NCBI RefSeq assembly: GCF_031882575.1
Contig: NZ_CP134772.1
Location: 5,282,501 to 5,346,500, forward strand
Direction: 5' to 3'
DNA length: 64,000 bases
From: Pseudomonas sp. VD-NE ins
GTDB lineage: Bacteria > Pseudomonadota > Gammaproteobacteria > Pseudomonadales > Pseudomonadaceae
The notes beneath the pieces were generated by a model that was not told the DNA's origin, ran no database searches, and was given only the letters and a program-made list of their open reading frames with translations. Each line of letters opens with the position of its first letter. Position 1 is the stretch's first letter. The translations under genes were made by a program, and so were the position numbers. Positions 9,939 through 18,091 of this stretch are shown here, piece by piece.

Positions 9939-11648
9939 GTGAAGCCTATTTCCCATGATTGCAGTCAGGCGTCCGCGTGCCTGTCTTTTCCCTACGTCGA
10001 TCTGCTGTATGACTACGGCCAGTTCCTGCGCAGTGCCGATGAAGCCATTGGTTACCTGCCGGCGGAAAGCGCCGAGAAACACATCGGCATCGTTGGCGCC
10101 GGCCTCAGCGGTTTGGTCGCCGCCTACGAATTGCTGCGCGCCGGGGCGCGTCGCGTCACCCTGTTTGAAGCCGAACCCGAGCATGTTGGCGGGCGCCTGC
10201 TGACCCAATGTTTTGACGAAGAGCAGCCGCAATTCATTGCCGAAATGGGCGCCATGCGCTTTCCGCCGAGTGAGGTCGGTCTGTTTCATTACCTCAATCG
10301 TTTCGGCATCCAGACCACCGAGGCGTTTCCCGACCCGGGCGTCGTCGACACCGAAATCCACTACCGCGGCGAGGCCCATCACTGGGCGGCGATGCAACCA
10401 CCGCCGGCATTGTTCAGCACCGTTCACCAGGGCTGGATCGCCTTTCTCAGCGAAGGCGTGACCCTCGATGACGGCACGTGCCTGGCACCGCCGCTGCTGA
10501 TCACCGAATTGCTCAAGCAGCACAATTACTGCGAAGTGCAGCCCGAGTGGCAACGCTATCTGGACTGCTTCGGTGACAGCTCGTTTTACTCGGCCATGGT
10601 GCGCATCTTCACCGGCAAAAAACCGCCGGGCGGCAAGCCGTGGCGCAAGCCCGAAGACTTCCATCTGTTCGGTTCGCTGGGCATTGGCTCCGGCGGTTTC
10701 CAGTCGGTGTACCGCGCCTCGTTCACCGAAATCCTGCGGCTGGTGGTGAATGCGCTGGAGGTCAATCAGCGTCTGGTGCCCAACGGTATTTCCTCGCTGG
10801 CCGAGCGGATTGCCGACACCTCGTTCAACGGCATTCAGGTACGCGACATGATTTGCCGCACGCGCATCGAATCGATCAACAAAGGTGCGCACGGCGAAAT
10901 TCTGCTGGCCGGCAGCAATGGCGAAACGTATGCCTGCGACCGGGTAATCACCACCACCACGACCCGCGCCCTGCAAGTGAACCTCAAGCTCACGCAGAAC
11001 CAGGCCTTCGTCAATCGCGACGTCGCGCGGGCGATCAATGAAACGCACATGGTCGGCTCATCCAAGCTGTTCATCCTGACCAAGGACAAGTTCTGGCTCA
11101 AACATGGTCTGGCGCAAAACATCCAGACCGACACCCTGGTCAAGGGTGTGTATTGCCTCGACTACGCGCCGCACGATCCGGATTCCTGGGGCGTGGTGCT
11201 GATCAGCTACACCTGGGAAGACGACTCGCACAAGATGGTTTCGATGACCGACAAGGTGCAACGCTGCCTGCGTCTGGTCGATGAATTGGCGATGAGTGCA
11301 CCGGAGTTTGCCAGCCATCTGCTGCCGCTGGACGGTAACTACCAGCGCTACGTTCTGGAATACGACTGGCTGACCGACAAGCACGCGCTGGGCGCTTTCA
11401 AGCTGAATTTCCCCGGCGACGATATTTACTCCGAGCGCCTGTTCTATCAGTTCCGCACCGCACTCGATCCGCAACAGGACACCGGTTTGTACCTGGCCGG
11501 TTGCGGCGCCTCGTTCACTGGCGGCTGGGCCGAAGGCGCGATCCAGACCGCGCTGAATGGCGCGTGCGCGGTGATCAGCAGCCTGGGCGGCGACCTGATT
11601 GCCGGCAACCCGCTCGACGACCTGCACTCGCAGTACCGCTACTGCTGA
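9939..11648 (+). CDS. iaaM: Tryptophan 2-monooxygenase (IaaM-like flavin monoamine oxidase)
   Basis: FAD enzyme expected to convert L-tryptophan to indole-3-acetamide, the first step of the indoleacetamide auxin pathway. The 569-residue protein closely follows the pattern I recall for P. savastanoi IaaM: SFPYVDLLYDYGQFL at the N-terminus, the FAD motif IVGAGLSGLVAAYELLRAG near residue 50, EMGAMRFPPSEVGLFHYL near residue 105, FTGKKPPGGKPW, LFGSLGIGSGGF, and the C-terminal YLAGCGASFTGGWAEGA. It starts at GTG 9939 with a weak ribosome site, only 20 bases after the oxygenase beta gene. iaaH follows 30 bases later, which supports the assignment. Related amino acid oxidases are the alternative. Confidence 0.92.
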   Translation: MKPISHDCSQASACLSFPYVDLLYDYGQFLRSADEAIGYLPAESAEKHIGIVGAGLSGLVAAYELLRAGARRVTLFEAEPEHVGGRLLTQCFDEEQPQFIAEMGAMRFPPSEVGLFHYLNRFGIQTTEAFPDPGVVDTEIHYRGEAHHWAAMQPPPALFSTVHQGWIAFLSEGVTLDDGTCLAPPLLITELLKQHNYCEVQPEWQRYLDCFGDSSFYSAMVRIFTGKKPPGGKPWRKPEDFHLFGSLGIGSGGFQSVYRASFTEILRLVVNALEVNQRLVPNGISSLAERIADTSFNGIQVRDMICRTRIESINKGAHGEILLAGSNGETYACDRVITTTTTRALQVNLKLTQNQAFVNRDVARAINETHMVGSSKLFILTKDKFWLKHGLAQNIQTDTLVKGVYCLDYAPHDPDSWGVVLISYTWEDDSHKMVSMTDKVQRCLRLVDELAMSAPEFASHLLPLDGNYQRYVLEYDWLTDKHALGAFKLNFPGDDIYSERLFYQFRTALDPQQDTGLYLAGCGASFTGGWAEGAIQTALNGACAVISSLGGDLIAGNPLDDLHSQYRYC

Positions 11649-11678
11649 ACCAGTCCCTTTCCACGCCGAGAATCATCC

Positions 11679-13007
11679 ATGTACAGCCAGCTTTCAATTG
11701 AACAGCTCGTCAACGGCTTTCGCAGTGGTCAACACTGCCCGGACACCTGGCAGCACGCCCTGCGCGAGCGCCATGTGCAGATGCAGCATCTGAACAGTTT
11801 CATCACCTTCGACCCGTCAGCGTTCAAGGCAAATGCTGCCGCGCGCGACAGCGCACTGTATGGCCTGCCGGTGTCGTTCAAGGACAACATCAATGTCAGC
11901 GGCCTGCCGACCACCGCCGGCACGCCCGGGCTGGCCGACTATGTGCCGCAGGCCGATGCCGGCATCGTCGAGCGCTTTCGGCAATTGGGCGCGCAGATTG
12001 TCGGCAAGAACAACATGCACGAATTGTCGTTTGGCGTGACCTCGGCCAACCATTCTCATGGCGCCGTGATCAACCCCGTCAACGAACGCTACAGTGCCGG
12101 CGGCAGCAGCGGTGGTTGTGCCGCGGCTGTCGCTGCCGGGCTGGTGGCGTGCGCGGTCGGCACTGACACCGGTGGCTCGGTGCGTATCCCGGCGGCGTTC
12201 TGCGGGATTGTCGGGTTCCGCCCGACCACCGGCGTATATCCGGTGGAAGGCATCGTCCCGGTGTCGCAAACCAAAGACACCCCGGGCCTGCTGACCCGCA
12301 CCGTGGAAGATTGTCAGTTCGTTCACGCGCAACTGACCGGCAGCCTGCATCAGCCTGAAACCCGGCCGTTGCGCATTGGCATTCCCGAGCATTTCCTCTG
12401 GGCCGACCTCGCTGACAACGTGCAACGTGCTTGCCGCGCGGCCATCGATAGCCTGGCCGCGCGTGGCGTGATCATCGTGCCGGTCGACGATGCAGTGATT
12501 GGCGAGATCAACGAGAGCATTCAGTTTCCGCTACCGATCTACGAGTTCTTCATCGACTTTCCACGCTTCCTGATGAAAGCAGGACGCGGCGAACAGTTCC
12601 TCGACATCCTCGCGCAGATTCGCGACCCGGCGATCAAGAAAATCCTCACCGCGCAACTGGAAAGTCCGGCGATTTCCTACACGGACTACGTGCAGGCATT
12701 GATGAGCAAACTGCGTCTGGAGAAGGAATACCGCGCCCTCTTCAGCCGCCATCAACTGGATCTGCTGGCTTACCCGACCGTCACTTGCAGCGCGCCACTG
12801 CTCAGCGCTTGCGCGGATGAGAGCAACTTCGAAACCTTCGTGCGCAACACCGACCCGGCGAGCAACCTGGCGGCGCCGAGCATCAGCGTTCCGGTCGCGG
12901 CGGCGGGTGAGTTGCCAGTGGGTTTGTCGTTCGATGCGTTGCCGGGGCAGGACAGCTTTTTGCTGGCGAATGTTCAACGGTTAGCTCGTTTGCTCAACAT
13001 CGCCTGA
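11679..13007 (+). CDS. iaaH: Indoleacetamide hydrolase (amidase-signature family)
   Basis: Amidase of 442 residues that would hydrolyse indole-3-acetamide to indole-3-acetate and ammonia. The amidase-signature catalytic triad is visible: Lys in VSFKDNINVSG (near residue 69), the cis-Ser in AGGSSGGCAAAVAAG (near residue 145) and the nucleophile in GTDTGGSVRIPAAFCG (near residue 168). Length matches known IaaH proteins (about 450-460). Taken alone it could be a general amidase, but its position directly behind an IaaM-like monooxygenase makes the indoleacetamide pathway the best reading. It lies 30 bases after iaaM, and a REP pair separates it from the permease. Confidence 0.88.
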   Translation: MYSQLSIEQLVNGFRSGQHCPDTWQHALRERHVQMQHLNSFITFDPSAFKANAAARDSALYGLPVSFKDNINVSGLPTTAGTPGLADYVPQADAGIVERFRQLGAQIVGKNNMHELSFGVTSANHSHGAVINPVNERYSAGGSSGGCAAAVAAGLVACAVGTDTGGSVRIPAAFCGIVGFRPTTGVYPVEGIVPVSQTKDTPGLLTRTVEDCQFVHAQLTGSLHQPETRPLRIGIPEHFLWADLADNVQRACRAAIDSLAARGVIIVPVDDAVIGEINESIQFPLPIYEFFIDFPRFLMKAGRGEQFLDILAQIRDPAIKKILTAQLESPAISYTDYVQALMSKLRLEKEYRALFSRHQLDLLAYPTVTCSAPLLSACADESNFETFVRNTDPASNLAAPSISVPVAAAGELPVGLSFDALPGQDSFLLANVQRLARLLNIA

Positions 13008-13017
13008 ACCACGATCC

Positions 13018-13111
13018 CTGTGGGAGCGAGCCTGCTCGCGAAGGCGTCGTGTCAGTCGACATCAACTTCGTCTGCCAGACCGCATTCGCGAGCAGGCTCG
13101 CTCCCACAGGG
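13018..13111. repeat. REP inverted pair between iaaH and permease
   Basis: TGTGGGAGCGAGCCTGCTCGCGAA (from 13019) is repeated inverted as TTCGCGAGCAGGCTCGCTCCCACA (to 13109). The unit recurs at 22631, 30597 and 45778. In this position it could stabilise the upstream message or reduce permease expression. Confidence 0.85.
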
Positions 13112-13157
13112 GCTCTGCGTCGATGCACCTATAACAATTCAAATTGCGGGCCTTGCC

Positions 13158-14417
13158 ATGCGCGTCACCTCAATATCCTCCGTTCCCGCTGTCGAACGTT
13201 CGCCGTCGATCCTCGGCGGCGCCATGATCATCGGCGGCACCATCGTCGGTGCCGGCATGTTCTCGCTGCCGGTGATCATGTCCGGGCTATGGTTCTACGG
13301 CTCCATCGCGGTGCTGCTGTTTGCCTGGTTCTGCACGTTGCACTCGGGCTTGATGATCCTCGAGGCCAATCTCAACTACCGCGAAGGCGCGAGTTTTTCC
13401 ACGATCACCCGCGATCTGCTCGGCCGGGGCTGGAGCCGTTTGAACGGTTTGAGCATTGTGTTTGTCCTCTACACCCTGACGTACGCCTATATTTCCGCCA
13501 GCGGCTCAGTGATTCATCACACCGCGCAATCCTTCGGGCTGGAGTGGTCATCGCGCGCCGGCGGTTTGGGGTTCACGCTGCTGGTGGCGTTCATTGTCTG
13601 GCTGAGCACCACGGCGGTGAGTCGCATGACCACGCTGGTGTTCGGGGCAAAAATCCTCGCATTCTTTTTGACCTTCGGCGGTTTGCTCGGCCATGTGCAA
13701 AGCACCACGCTGCTGGATCTGAACGGCGGCGACAGGCATTACTGGCCTTATCTGTTGGTGACGCTGCCCTTTTGCCTGACTTCGTTCGGTTTTCACGGCA
13801 ACGTGCCGAGCCTGATGAAGCATTACGGCAAGGACCCGCAGCGGATTCGCGCCTGTCTGGTCGGCGGCACCTTGATCGCACTGGCGCTGTATCTGGTGTG
13901 GATGCTGTGCAGCATGGGCAACATTCCCCGCGACACGTTCAAGGACATCGCCCAGCGCGGCGGTAACATCGATGTGCTGATCAGCGCCTTGGGGGCACGG
14001 CTCAACAGCGCCAACGTCGATCTGCTGCTGACGTTTTTTTCCAACTTCGCCGTGGCCTGTTCATTTCTCGGGGTGACCCTGGGTTTGTTCGATTACCTGG
14101 CCGATGTGCTGAAGTTCGACGACAGCCCCGTCGGTCGCCTGCAAACAGCGGCCGTGACGTTCGGGCCGCCAATGCTCGGTGGCTTCCTGTGGCCGGAAGG
14201 CTTTCTGCATGCCATCGGTTTTGCCGGGTTGGCGGCAACGTTGTGGGCGGTGATCACCCCGGCGTTGCTGGCACGCGCTTCGCGCAAGCGCTTTGGCAGC
14301 CCGCGCTATCGCGTATGGGGCGGCACGCCGATGATCGTCCTGGTGCTGTTGTTCGGGGTGATCTGCGCGGTGTCCCATGTGCTGTTCGTGCTGGATTGTC
14401 TGCCGGTGTGGCGCTGA
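13158..14417 (+). CDS. Aromatic amino acid permease (Mtr/TnaB/TyrP family)
   Basis: Inner-membrane transporter of 419 residues with about 11 hydrophobic segments, of the HAAAP hydroxy/aromatic amino acid permease family. The opening [20 protein letters not shown] (near residues 18-37) is characteristic of Mtr, TnaB and TyrP, as is [15 protein letters not shown] near residue 210. The start is ATG 13158; upstream codons in the same frame run through the REP pair and are not part of the protein. Following iaaM-iaaH, tryptophan import to feed the pathway is the most likely role; tyrosine or phenylalanine cannot be excluded. Only the REP pair separates it from iaaH, so it is probably the last gene of the operon. 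Confidence 0.88.
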   Translation: MRVTSISSVPAVERSPSILGGAMIIGGTIVGAGMFSLPVIMSGLWFYGSIAVLLFAWFCTLHSGLMILEANLNYREGASFSTITRDLLGRGWSRLNGLSIVFVLYTLTYAYISASGSVIHHTAQSFGLEWSSRAGGLGFTLLVAFIVWLSTTAVSRMTTLVFGAKILAFFLTFGGLLGHVQSTTLLDLNGGDRHYWPYLLVTLPFCLTSFGFHGNVPSLMKHYGKDPQRIRACLVGGTLIALALYLVWMLCSMGNIPRDTFKDIAQRGGNIDVLISALGARLNSANVDLLLTFFSNFAVACSFLGVTLGLFDYLADVLKFDDSPVGRLQTAAVTFGPPMLGGFLWPEGFLHAIGFAGLAATLWAVITPALLARASRKRFGSPRYRVWGGTPMIVLVLLFGVICAVSHVLFVLDCLPVWR

Positions 14418-14426
14418 GGCACTGCG

Positions 14427-14440
14427 TTCGGTTTTCCGAA
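14427..14440. promoter_or_regulatory. AauR-type operator, site 1
   Basis: TTCGG-TTTT-CCGAA is an exact match to the inverted repeat TTCGGNNNNCCGAA that I recall as the AauR binding site of P. putida. It lies upstream of a sigma-54 promoter and the acidic amino acid transporter, whose sensor and regulator genes are also present (18092-21318). Confidence 0.82.
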
Positions 14441-14457
14441 CGCGACTTCACGGTCGA

Positions 14458-14471
14458 TTCGGTTAACCGGA
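14458..14471. promoter_or_regulatory. AauR-type operator, site 2
   Basis: TTCGG-TTAA-CCGGA differs from the AauR motif at one position. It begins 31 bases after site 1, about three helical turns, so two dimers would bind the same face, as expected for an enhancer of an NtrC-family activator. Confidence 0.7.
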
Positions 14472-14547
14472 TCAGCCAAGGTGAAAAATACCGCCACAAA
14501 ACTTTAATAACGTTATAAATCATCAACTTAGCTATCAGCGACTGGTC

Positions 14548-14563
14548 TGGCACGAGTCATGCT
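14548..14563 (+). promoter_or_regulatory. Sigma-54 promoter of aatJQMP
   Basis: TGGCAC-GAGTC-ATGCT fits the -24/-12 consensus TGGCAC-N5-TTGC with one mismatch. GC of the -12 element is at 14561-14562, predicting a start near 14574 and a leader of about 105 bases. The upstream AauR sites centre about 100-140 bases before it. Confidence 0.75.
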
Positions 14564-14678
14564 CTACACTCTCTCGACGAATGCCTGTTGTGCCAACACT
14601 TCAGGAGCCGTCAGGCATTCGAAGCACAAAAGGGCCGACGAACTGGCTCCATAAAAAAAACAATTCGAGGAAAATTTG

Positions 14679-15605
14679 ATGCGCATCGTTCCCCATATCC
14701 TGGGCGCAGCCATTGCGGCCGCTCTGATCAGCACGCCAGTTTTCGCCGCCGAACTCACCGGCACCCTGAAGAAGATCAACGATTCGGGCACCATCACGCT
14801 CGCTCACCGCGACAGTTCCATTCCGTTTTCCTACATTGCAGATGCTTCCGGCAAGCCAGTGGGCTACTCCCACGACATTCAAGTGGCCATCGTTGAAGCG
14901 CTGAAAAAAGACCTGAACAAGCCAGACCTGCAGGTCAAGTACAACCTGGTGACCTCGCAAACCCGTATCCCGCTGATCCAGAACGGCACCGCGGATATCG
15001 AGTGCGGCTCCACCACCAACAACGCCGAACGCGCCCAGCAAGTCGACTTCACCGTCAATATCTTCGAAATCGGCACCCGTCTGCTGGTCAAGAAAGACAA
15101 GGATGGCAAGCCGTCCTACGCTGACTTTGCCGACCTGAAAGGCAAAAACGTCGTGACCACCGCTGGCACCACGTCCGAGCGCATCATCAAAGCGATGAAC
15201 GCCGACAAGCAGATGGGCATGAACATCATCTCCGCCAAAGACCACGGCGAATCCTTCAATATGCTGGAAAGCGGCCGCGCCGTTGCCTTCATGATGGACG
15301 ACGCCCTGCTGGCCGGCGAAGAAGCCAAGGCCAAGAAACCGGCTGACTGGATCATCACCGGTACTCCACAATCCTTCGAAGCCTACGCGTGCATGGTTCG
15401 CAAAGACGACCCGGCCTTCAAGAAAGCTGTCGATGACGCTATCGTCGCCCTGTACAAGTCTGGCGAAATCAACAAGATCTACAGCAAGTGGTTCGAAAGC
15501 CCGATTCCACCAAAAGGCCTGAACCTGAACTTCCCGATGAGCGACAAGGTTAAAGATCTGATCGCCACCCCGAGCGACAAGCCGGCGCCTGACGTAAAAA
15601 TCTGA
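14679..15605 (+). CDS. aatJ: Acidic amino acid ABC transporter, substrate-binding protein
   Basis: Periplasmic binding protein for glutamate/aspartate (and their amides), 308 residues, SBP family 3. Residues 1-24 form a signal peptide (LGAAIAAALISTPVFAAE) with cleavage likely after FAA. The mature protein has the family pattern: GTITLAHRDSSIPFSYIAD near residue 37, QTRIPLIQNGTADIECGS near residue 97 and KGKNVVTTAGTTSERII near residue 153. The ATG at 14679 has AGGA seven bases upstream; a TTG directly before it is a less likely start. Expression is predicted to depend on AauR and sigma-54. A 193-base gap with hairpins separates it from the permease genes, suiting higher expression of the binding protein. 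Confidence 0.94.
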   Translation: MRIVPHILGAAIAAALISTPVFAAELTGTLKKINDSGTITLAHRDSSIPFSYIADASGKPVGYSHDIQVAIVEALKKDLNKPDLQVKYNLVTSQTRIPLIQNGTADIECGSTTNNAERAQQVDFTVNIFEIGTRLLVKKDKDGKPSYADFADLKGKNVVTTAGTTSERIIKAMNADKQMGMNIISAKDHGESFNMLESGRAVAFMMDDALLAGEEAKAKKPADWIITGTPQSFEAYACMVRKDDPAFKKAVDDAIVALYKSGEINKIYSKWFESPIPPKGLNLNFPMSDKVKDLIATPSDKPAPDVKI

Positions 15606-15623
15606 TTCCTGACTAACCTTATT

Positions 15624-15650
15624 GCCTGAGGGGGCCACTCTCCCTCAGGC
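15624..15650 (+). terminator. Hairpin after aatJ (attenuator or mRNA stabiliser)
   Basis: GCCTGAGGG pairs with CCCTCAGGC around a 9-base loop, 18 bases after the aatJ stop. It lacks a T run, so partial termination or 3'-end protection of the binding protein message is more likely than full termination. Confidence 0.55.
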
Positions 15651-15717
15651 GTCTGTTACTACCTGCGGGCTTTACTGTGGAACACTCGACCTGGCGGTTT
15701 TCGAGCCGATCGCGTGT

Positions 15718-15738
15718 GCCTGACGTTCAACGTCAGGC
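15718..15738. other. Perfect 21-base palindrome in the aatJ-aatQ gap
   Basis: GCCTGACGTT-C-AACGTCAGGC is a perfect 10-base inverted repeat around a single base, 60 bases before aatQ. With a one-base centre it is a poor RNA hairpin loop but a good dimeric protein site. Its function is unknown. Confidence 0.5.
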
Positions 15739-15798
15739 GGGAAAGGATCTTCCCCAAGCGGGTGCTTGTACATCGATCGATCTCGAGGGGAGACCCTA

Positions 15799-16545
15799 AT
15801 GAATTACAACTGGGACTGGGGCGTGTTCTTCAAGTCCACCGGCGTCGGCAGCGAGACTTATCTCGACTGGTACGTCACCGGTTTGGGCTGGACCATTGCC
15901 ATCGCCATCGTGGCCTGGATCATCGCCTTGCTGCTGGGCTCCATTCTGGGGGTCATGCGCACGGTGCCGAACCGCATCGTATCGGGCATCGCCACCTGCT
16001 ACGTGGAGCTGTTCCGTAATGTGCCGCTGCTGGTGCAGCTGTTCATCTGGTACTTCCTGGTACCCGACCTGCTGCCGCAAAACCTGCAGGACTGGTACAA
16101 ACAGGACCTCAACCCGACCACCTCGGCTTACCTGAGCGTTGTCGTCTGCCTGGGCCTGTTCACCGCCGCCCGTGTTTGCGAACAAGTACGCACCGGCATC
16201 CAGGCGCTGCCACGCGGCCAGGAATCCGCCGCGCGCGCCATGGGCTTCAAACTGCCGCAGATCTACTGGAACGTGCTGCTGCCCCAGGCCTACCGGATCA
16301 TCATTCCGCCGCTTACCTCGGAATTCCTCAACGTCTTCAAGAACTCCTCCGTGGCGTCCTTGATCGGTTTGATGGAACTGCTGGCGCAAACCAAACAGAC
16401 CGCTGAGTTCTCGGCCAACCTGTTTGAAGCCTTCACCCTGGCCACGCTGATCTACTTCACCCTGAACATGAGCCTGATGTTGCTGATGCGCATGGTCGAG
16501 AAGAAAGTCGCAGTGCCCGGCCTGATCTCCGTGGGGGGTAAATAA
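15799..16545 (+). CDS. aatQ: Acidic amino acid ABC transporter, permease 1
   Basis: Inner-membrane subunit of the polar amino acid ABC importer, 248 residues with five or so hydrophobic segments. Family landmarks are VELFRNVPLLVQLFIWYFLV (residues 72-91) and the EAA loop near residue 150 (RGQESAARAMGFKLPQIYW), which contacts the ATPase. The start is ATG 15799 with GAGGGGAGA upstream; earlier in-frame codons lie in the non-coding leader. Its stop overlaps the next start (TAATG), so the two permeases are translationally coupled. Its partners are AatM, AatP and AatJ. Confidence 0.93.
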   Translation: MNYNWDWGVFFKSTGVGSETYLDWYVTGLGWTIAIAIVAWIIALLLGSILGVMRTVPNRIVSGIATCYVELFRNVPLLVQLFIWYFLVPDLLPQNLQDWYKQDLNPTTSAYLSVVVCLGLFTAARVCEQVRTGIQALPRGQESAARAMGFKLPQIYWNVLLPQAYRIIIPPLTSEFLNVFKNSSVASLIGLMELLAQTKQTAEFSANLFEAFTLATLIYFTLNMSLMLLMRMVEKKVAVPGLISVGGK

Positions 16546-17216
16546 TGGACTTCGATTTCAGCGGCATCATCCCCGCCATTCCGGGCCTGTGGAACGGCAT
16601 GGTCATGACCTTGCAGTTGATGGTCATGGGCGTGGTCGGCGGCATCGTGCTGGGGACCATCCTCGCACTGATGCGCCTGTCGTCGAGCAAACTGCTGTCG
16701 CGGGTGGCCGGCGCTTATGTGAACTACTTCCGTTCGATCCCGCTGCTGCTGGTGATCACCTGGTTCTACCTGGCGGTGCCGTTCGTACTGCGCTGGATCA
16801 CCGGTGAAGACACGCCAATCGGTGCGTTCACCTCCTGCGTCGTGGCCTTCATGATGTTCGAAGCCGCGTACTTCTGCGAAATCGTCCGGGCCGGTGTGCA
16901 GTCTATCCCCAAAGGCCAGATGGCCGCCGCGCAAGCAATGGGCATGACCTATGGCCAGACCATGCGTCTGATCATCCTGCCCCAGGCGTTCCGCAAGATG
17001 ACCCCGTTGCTGCTGCAACAGTCGATCATCCTGTTTCAGGACACCTCGCTGGTTTACACCGTGGGCCTGGTGGACTTCCTCAACTCCGCCCGCTCCAGCG
17101 GCGACATCATCGGTCGTTCCAACGAGTTCCTGATCTTCGCCGGTGTCGTCTACTTCATCATCAGCTTTTCCGCCTCGCTGCTGGTCAAGCGTCTGCAAAA
17201 AAGGTTTGCCGTATGA
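16545..17216 (+). CDS. aatM: Acidic amino acid ABC transporter, permease 2
   Basis: Second permease subunit, 223 residues, HisM/GltK-like. It shows [20 protein letters not shown] near residue 62 and the EAA loop [19 protein letters not shown] near residue 120, then [20 protein letters not shown]. It overlaps the preceding gene by one base and the following ATPase by four (ATGA). It forms the heterodimeric channel with AatQ. Confidence 0.93.
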   Translation: MDFDFSGIIPAIPGLWNGMVMTLQLMVMGVVGGIVLGTILALMRLSSSKLLSRVAGAYVNYFRSIPLLLVITWFYLAVPFVLRWITGEDTPIGAFTSCVVAFMMFEAAYFCEIVRAGVQSIPKGQMAAAQAMGMTYGQTMRLIILPQAFRKMTPLLLQQSIILFQDTSLVYTVGLVDFLNSARSSGDIIGRSNEFLIFAGVVYFIISFSASLLVKRLQKRFAV

Positions 17217-17947
17217 TCTCTATCAAGAACATCAACAAGTGGTATGGCGACTTCCAGGTGCTGACTGATTGCAGCACCGAGGTCAAAAAAGGCGAAGTGA
17301 TCGTGGTCTGCGGCCCGTCGGGTTCCGGTAAGTCGACCCTGATCAAATGCGTCAACGCGCTCGAGCCGTTCCAGAAAGGCGACATCGTCGTCGACGGCAC
17401 CTCGATTGCCGACTCGAAGACCAACCTGCCGAAACTGCGTTCGCGCGTTGGCATGGTGTTCCAGCATTTCGAACTGTTCCCGCACCTGACCATCACCGAA
17501 AACCTGACCATCGCGCAGATCAAGGTGCTGGGCCGCAGCAAGGAAGAGGCGACCAAGAAAGGCCTGCAACTGCTCGAACGCGTTGGCCTGTCGGCGCATG
17601 CCCACAAGCACCCGGGACAACTGTCCGGTGGTCAGCAGCAGCGTGTGGCGATTGCCCGGGCGCTGGCGATGGACCCGATCGTCATGCTGTTTGACGAACC
17701 GACCTCGGCGCTCGACCCGGAAATGGTCAACGAAGTGCTCGACGTGATGGTGCAACTGGCCCACGAAGGCATGACCATGATGTGCGTAACCCACGAAATG
17801 GGCTTCGCCCGCAAAGTGGCCGACCGGGTGATTTTCATGGACGCCGGCAAGATCATCGAGGACTGCCCGAAAGAGGAATTCTTCGGCGACATCAGCGCCC
17901 GCTCCGAGCGCGCGCAACACTTCCTCGAGAAAATCCTGCAGCACTAA
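17213..17947 (+). CDS. aatP: Acidic amino acid ABC transporter, ATPase
   Basis: Cytoplasmic ATP-binding subunit, 244 residues, GlnQ/GltL type. Walker A is [10 protein letters not shown] (near residue 35), the Q-loop [10 protein letters not shown], the signature [19 protein letters not shown] (near residue 138) and Walker [15 protein letters not shown] (near residue 160), followed by the H-loop in [10 protein letters not shown]. It starts within the end of aatM (ATGA). A REP-like inverted pair after its stop probably ends the transporter transcript. Confidence 0.95.
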   Translation: MISIKNINKWYGDFQVLTDCSTEVKKGEVIVVCGPSGSGKSTLIKCVNALEPFQKGDIVVDGTSIADSKTNLPKLRSRVGMVFQHFELFPHLTITENLTIAQIKVLGRSKEEATKKGLQLLERVGLSAHAHKHPGQLSGGQQQRVAIARALAMDPIVMLFDEPTSALDPEMVNEVLDVMVQLAHEGMTMMCVTHEMGFARKVADRVIFMDAGKIIEDCPKEEFFGDISARSERAQHFLEKILQH

Positions 17948-17966
17948 AAGCAAACCCGCCTCCCCC

Positions 17967-18045
17967 TGTAGGAGCTGCCGCAGGCTGCGATCTTTTGACT
18001 TTTTTTTCAAAGATCAAAAGATCGCAGCCTGCGGCAGCTCCTACA
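17967..18045. repeat. Inverted REP-like repeat, likely terminator after aatP
   Basis: TGTAGGAGCTGCCGCAGGCTGCGATCTTTTGA is followed by its inverted copy CAAAAGATCGCAGCC...CTCCTACA. It is the same family as 2387-2460 and forms a long stem containing T and A runs, so it probably works as a terminator between aatP and aauS. Confidence 0.85.
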
Positions 18046-18091
18046 GTGGATTGGTGAAGTTTGTTGTGGTGGTTGACCCAAGGCAACTGTG

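Noticed and set aside
13020..13157. N-terminal extension of the aromatic amino acid permease
   Set aside because: The extension is translated REP repeat; the permease family begins after ATG 13158.
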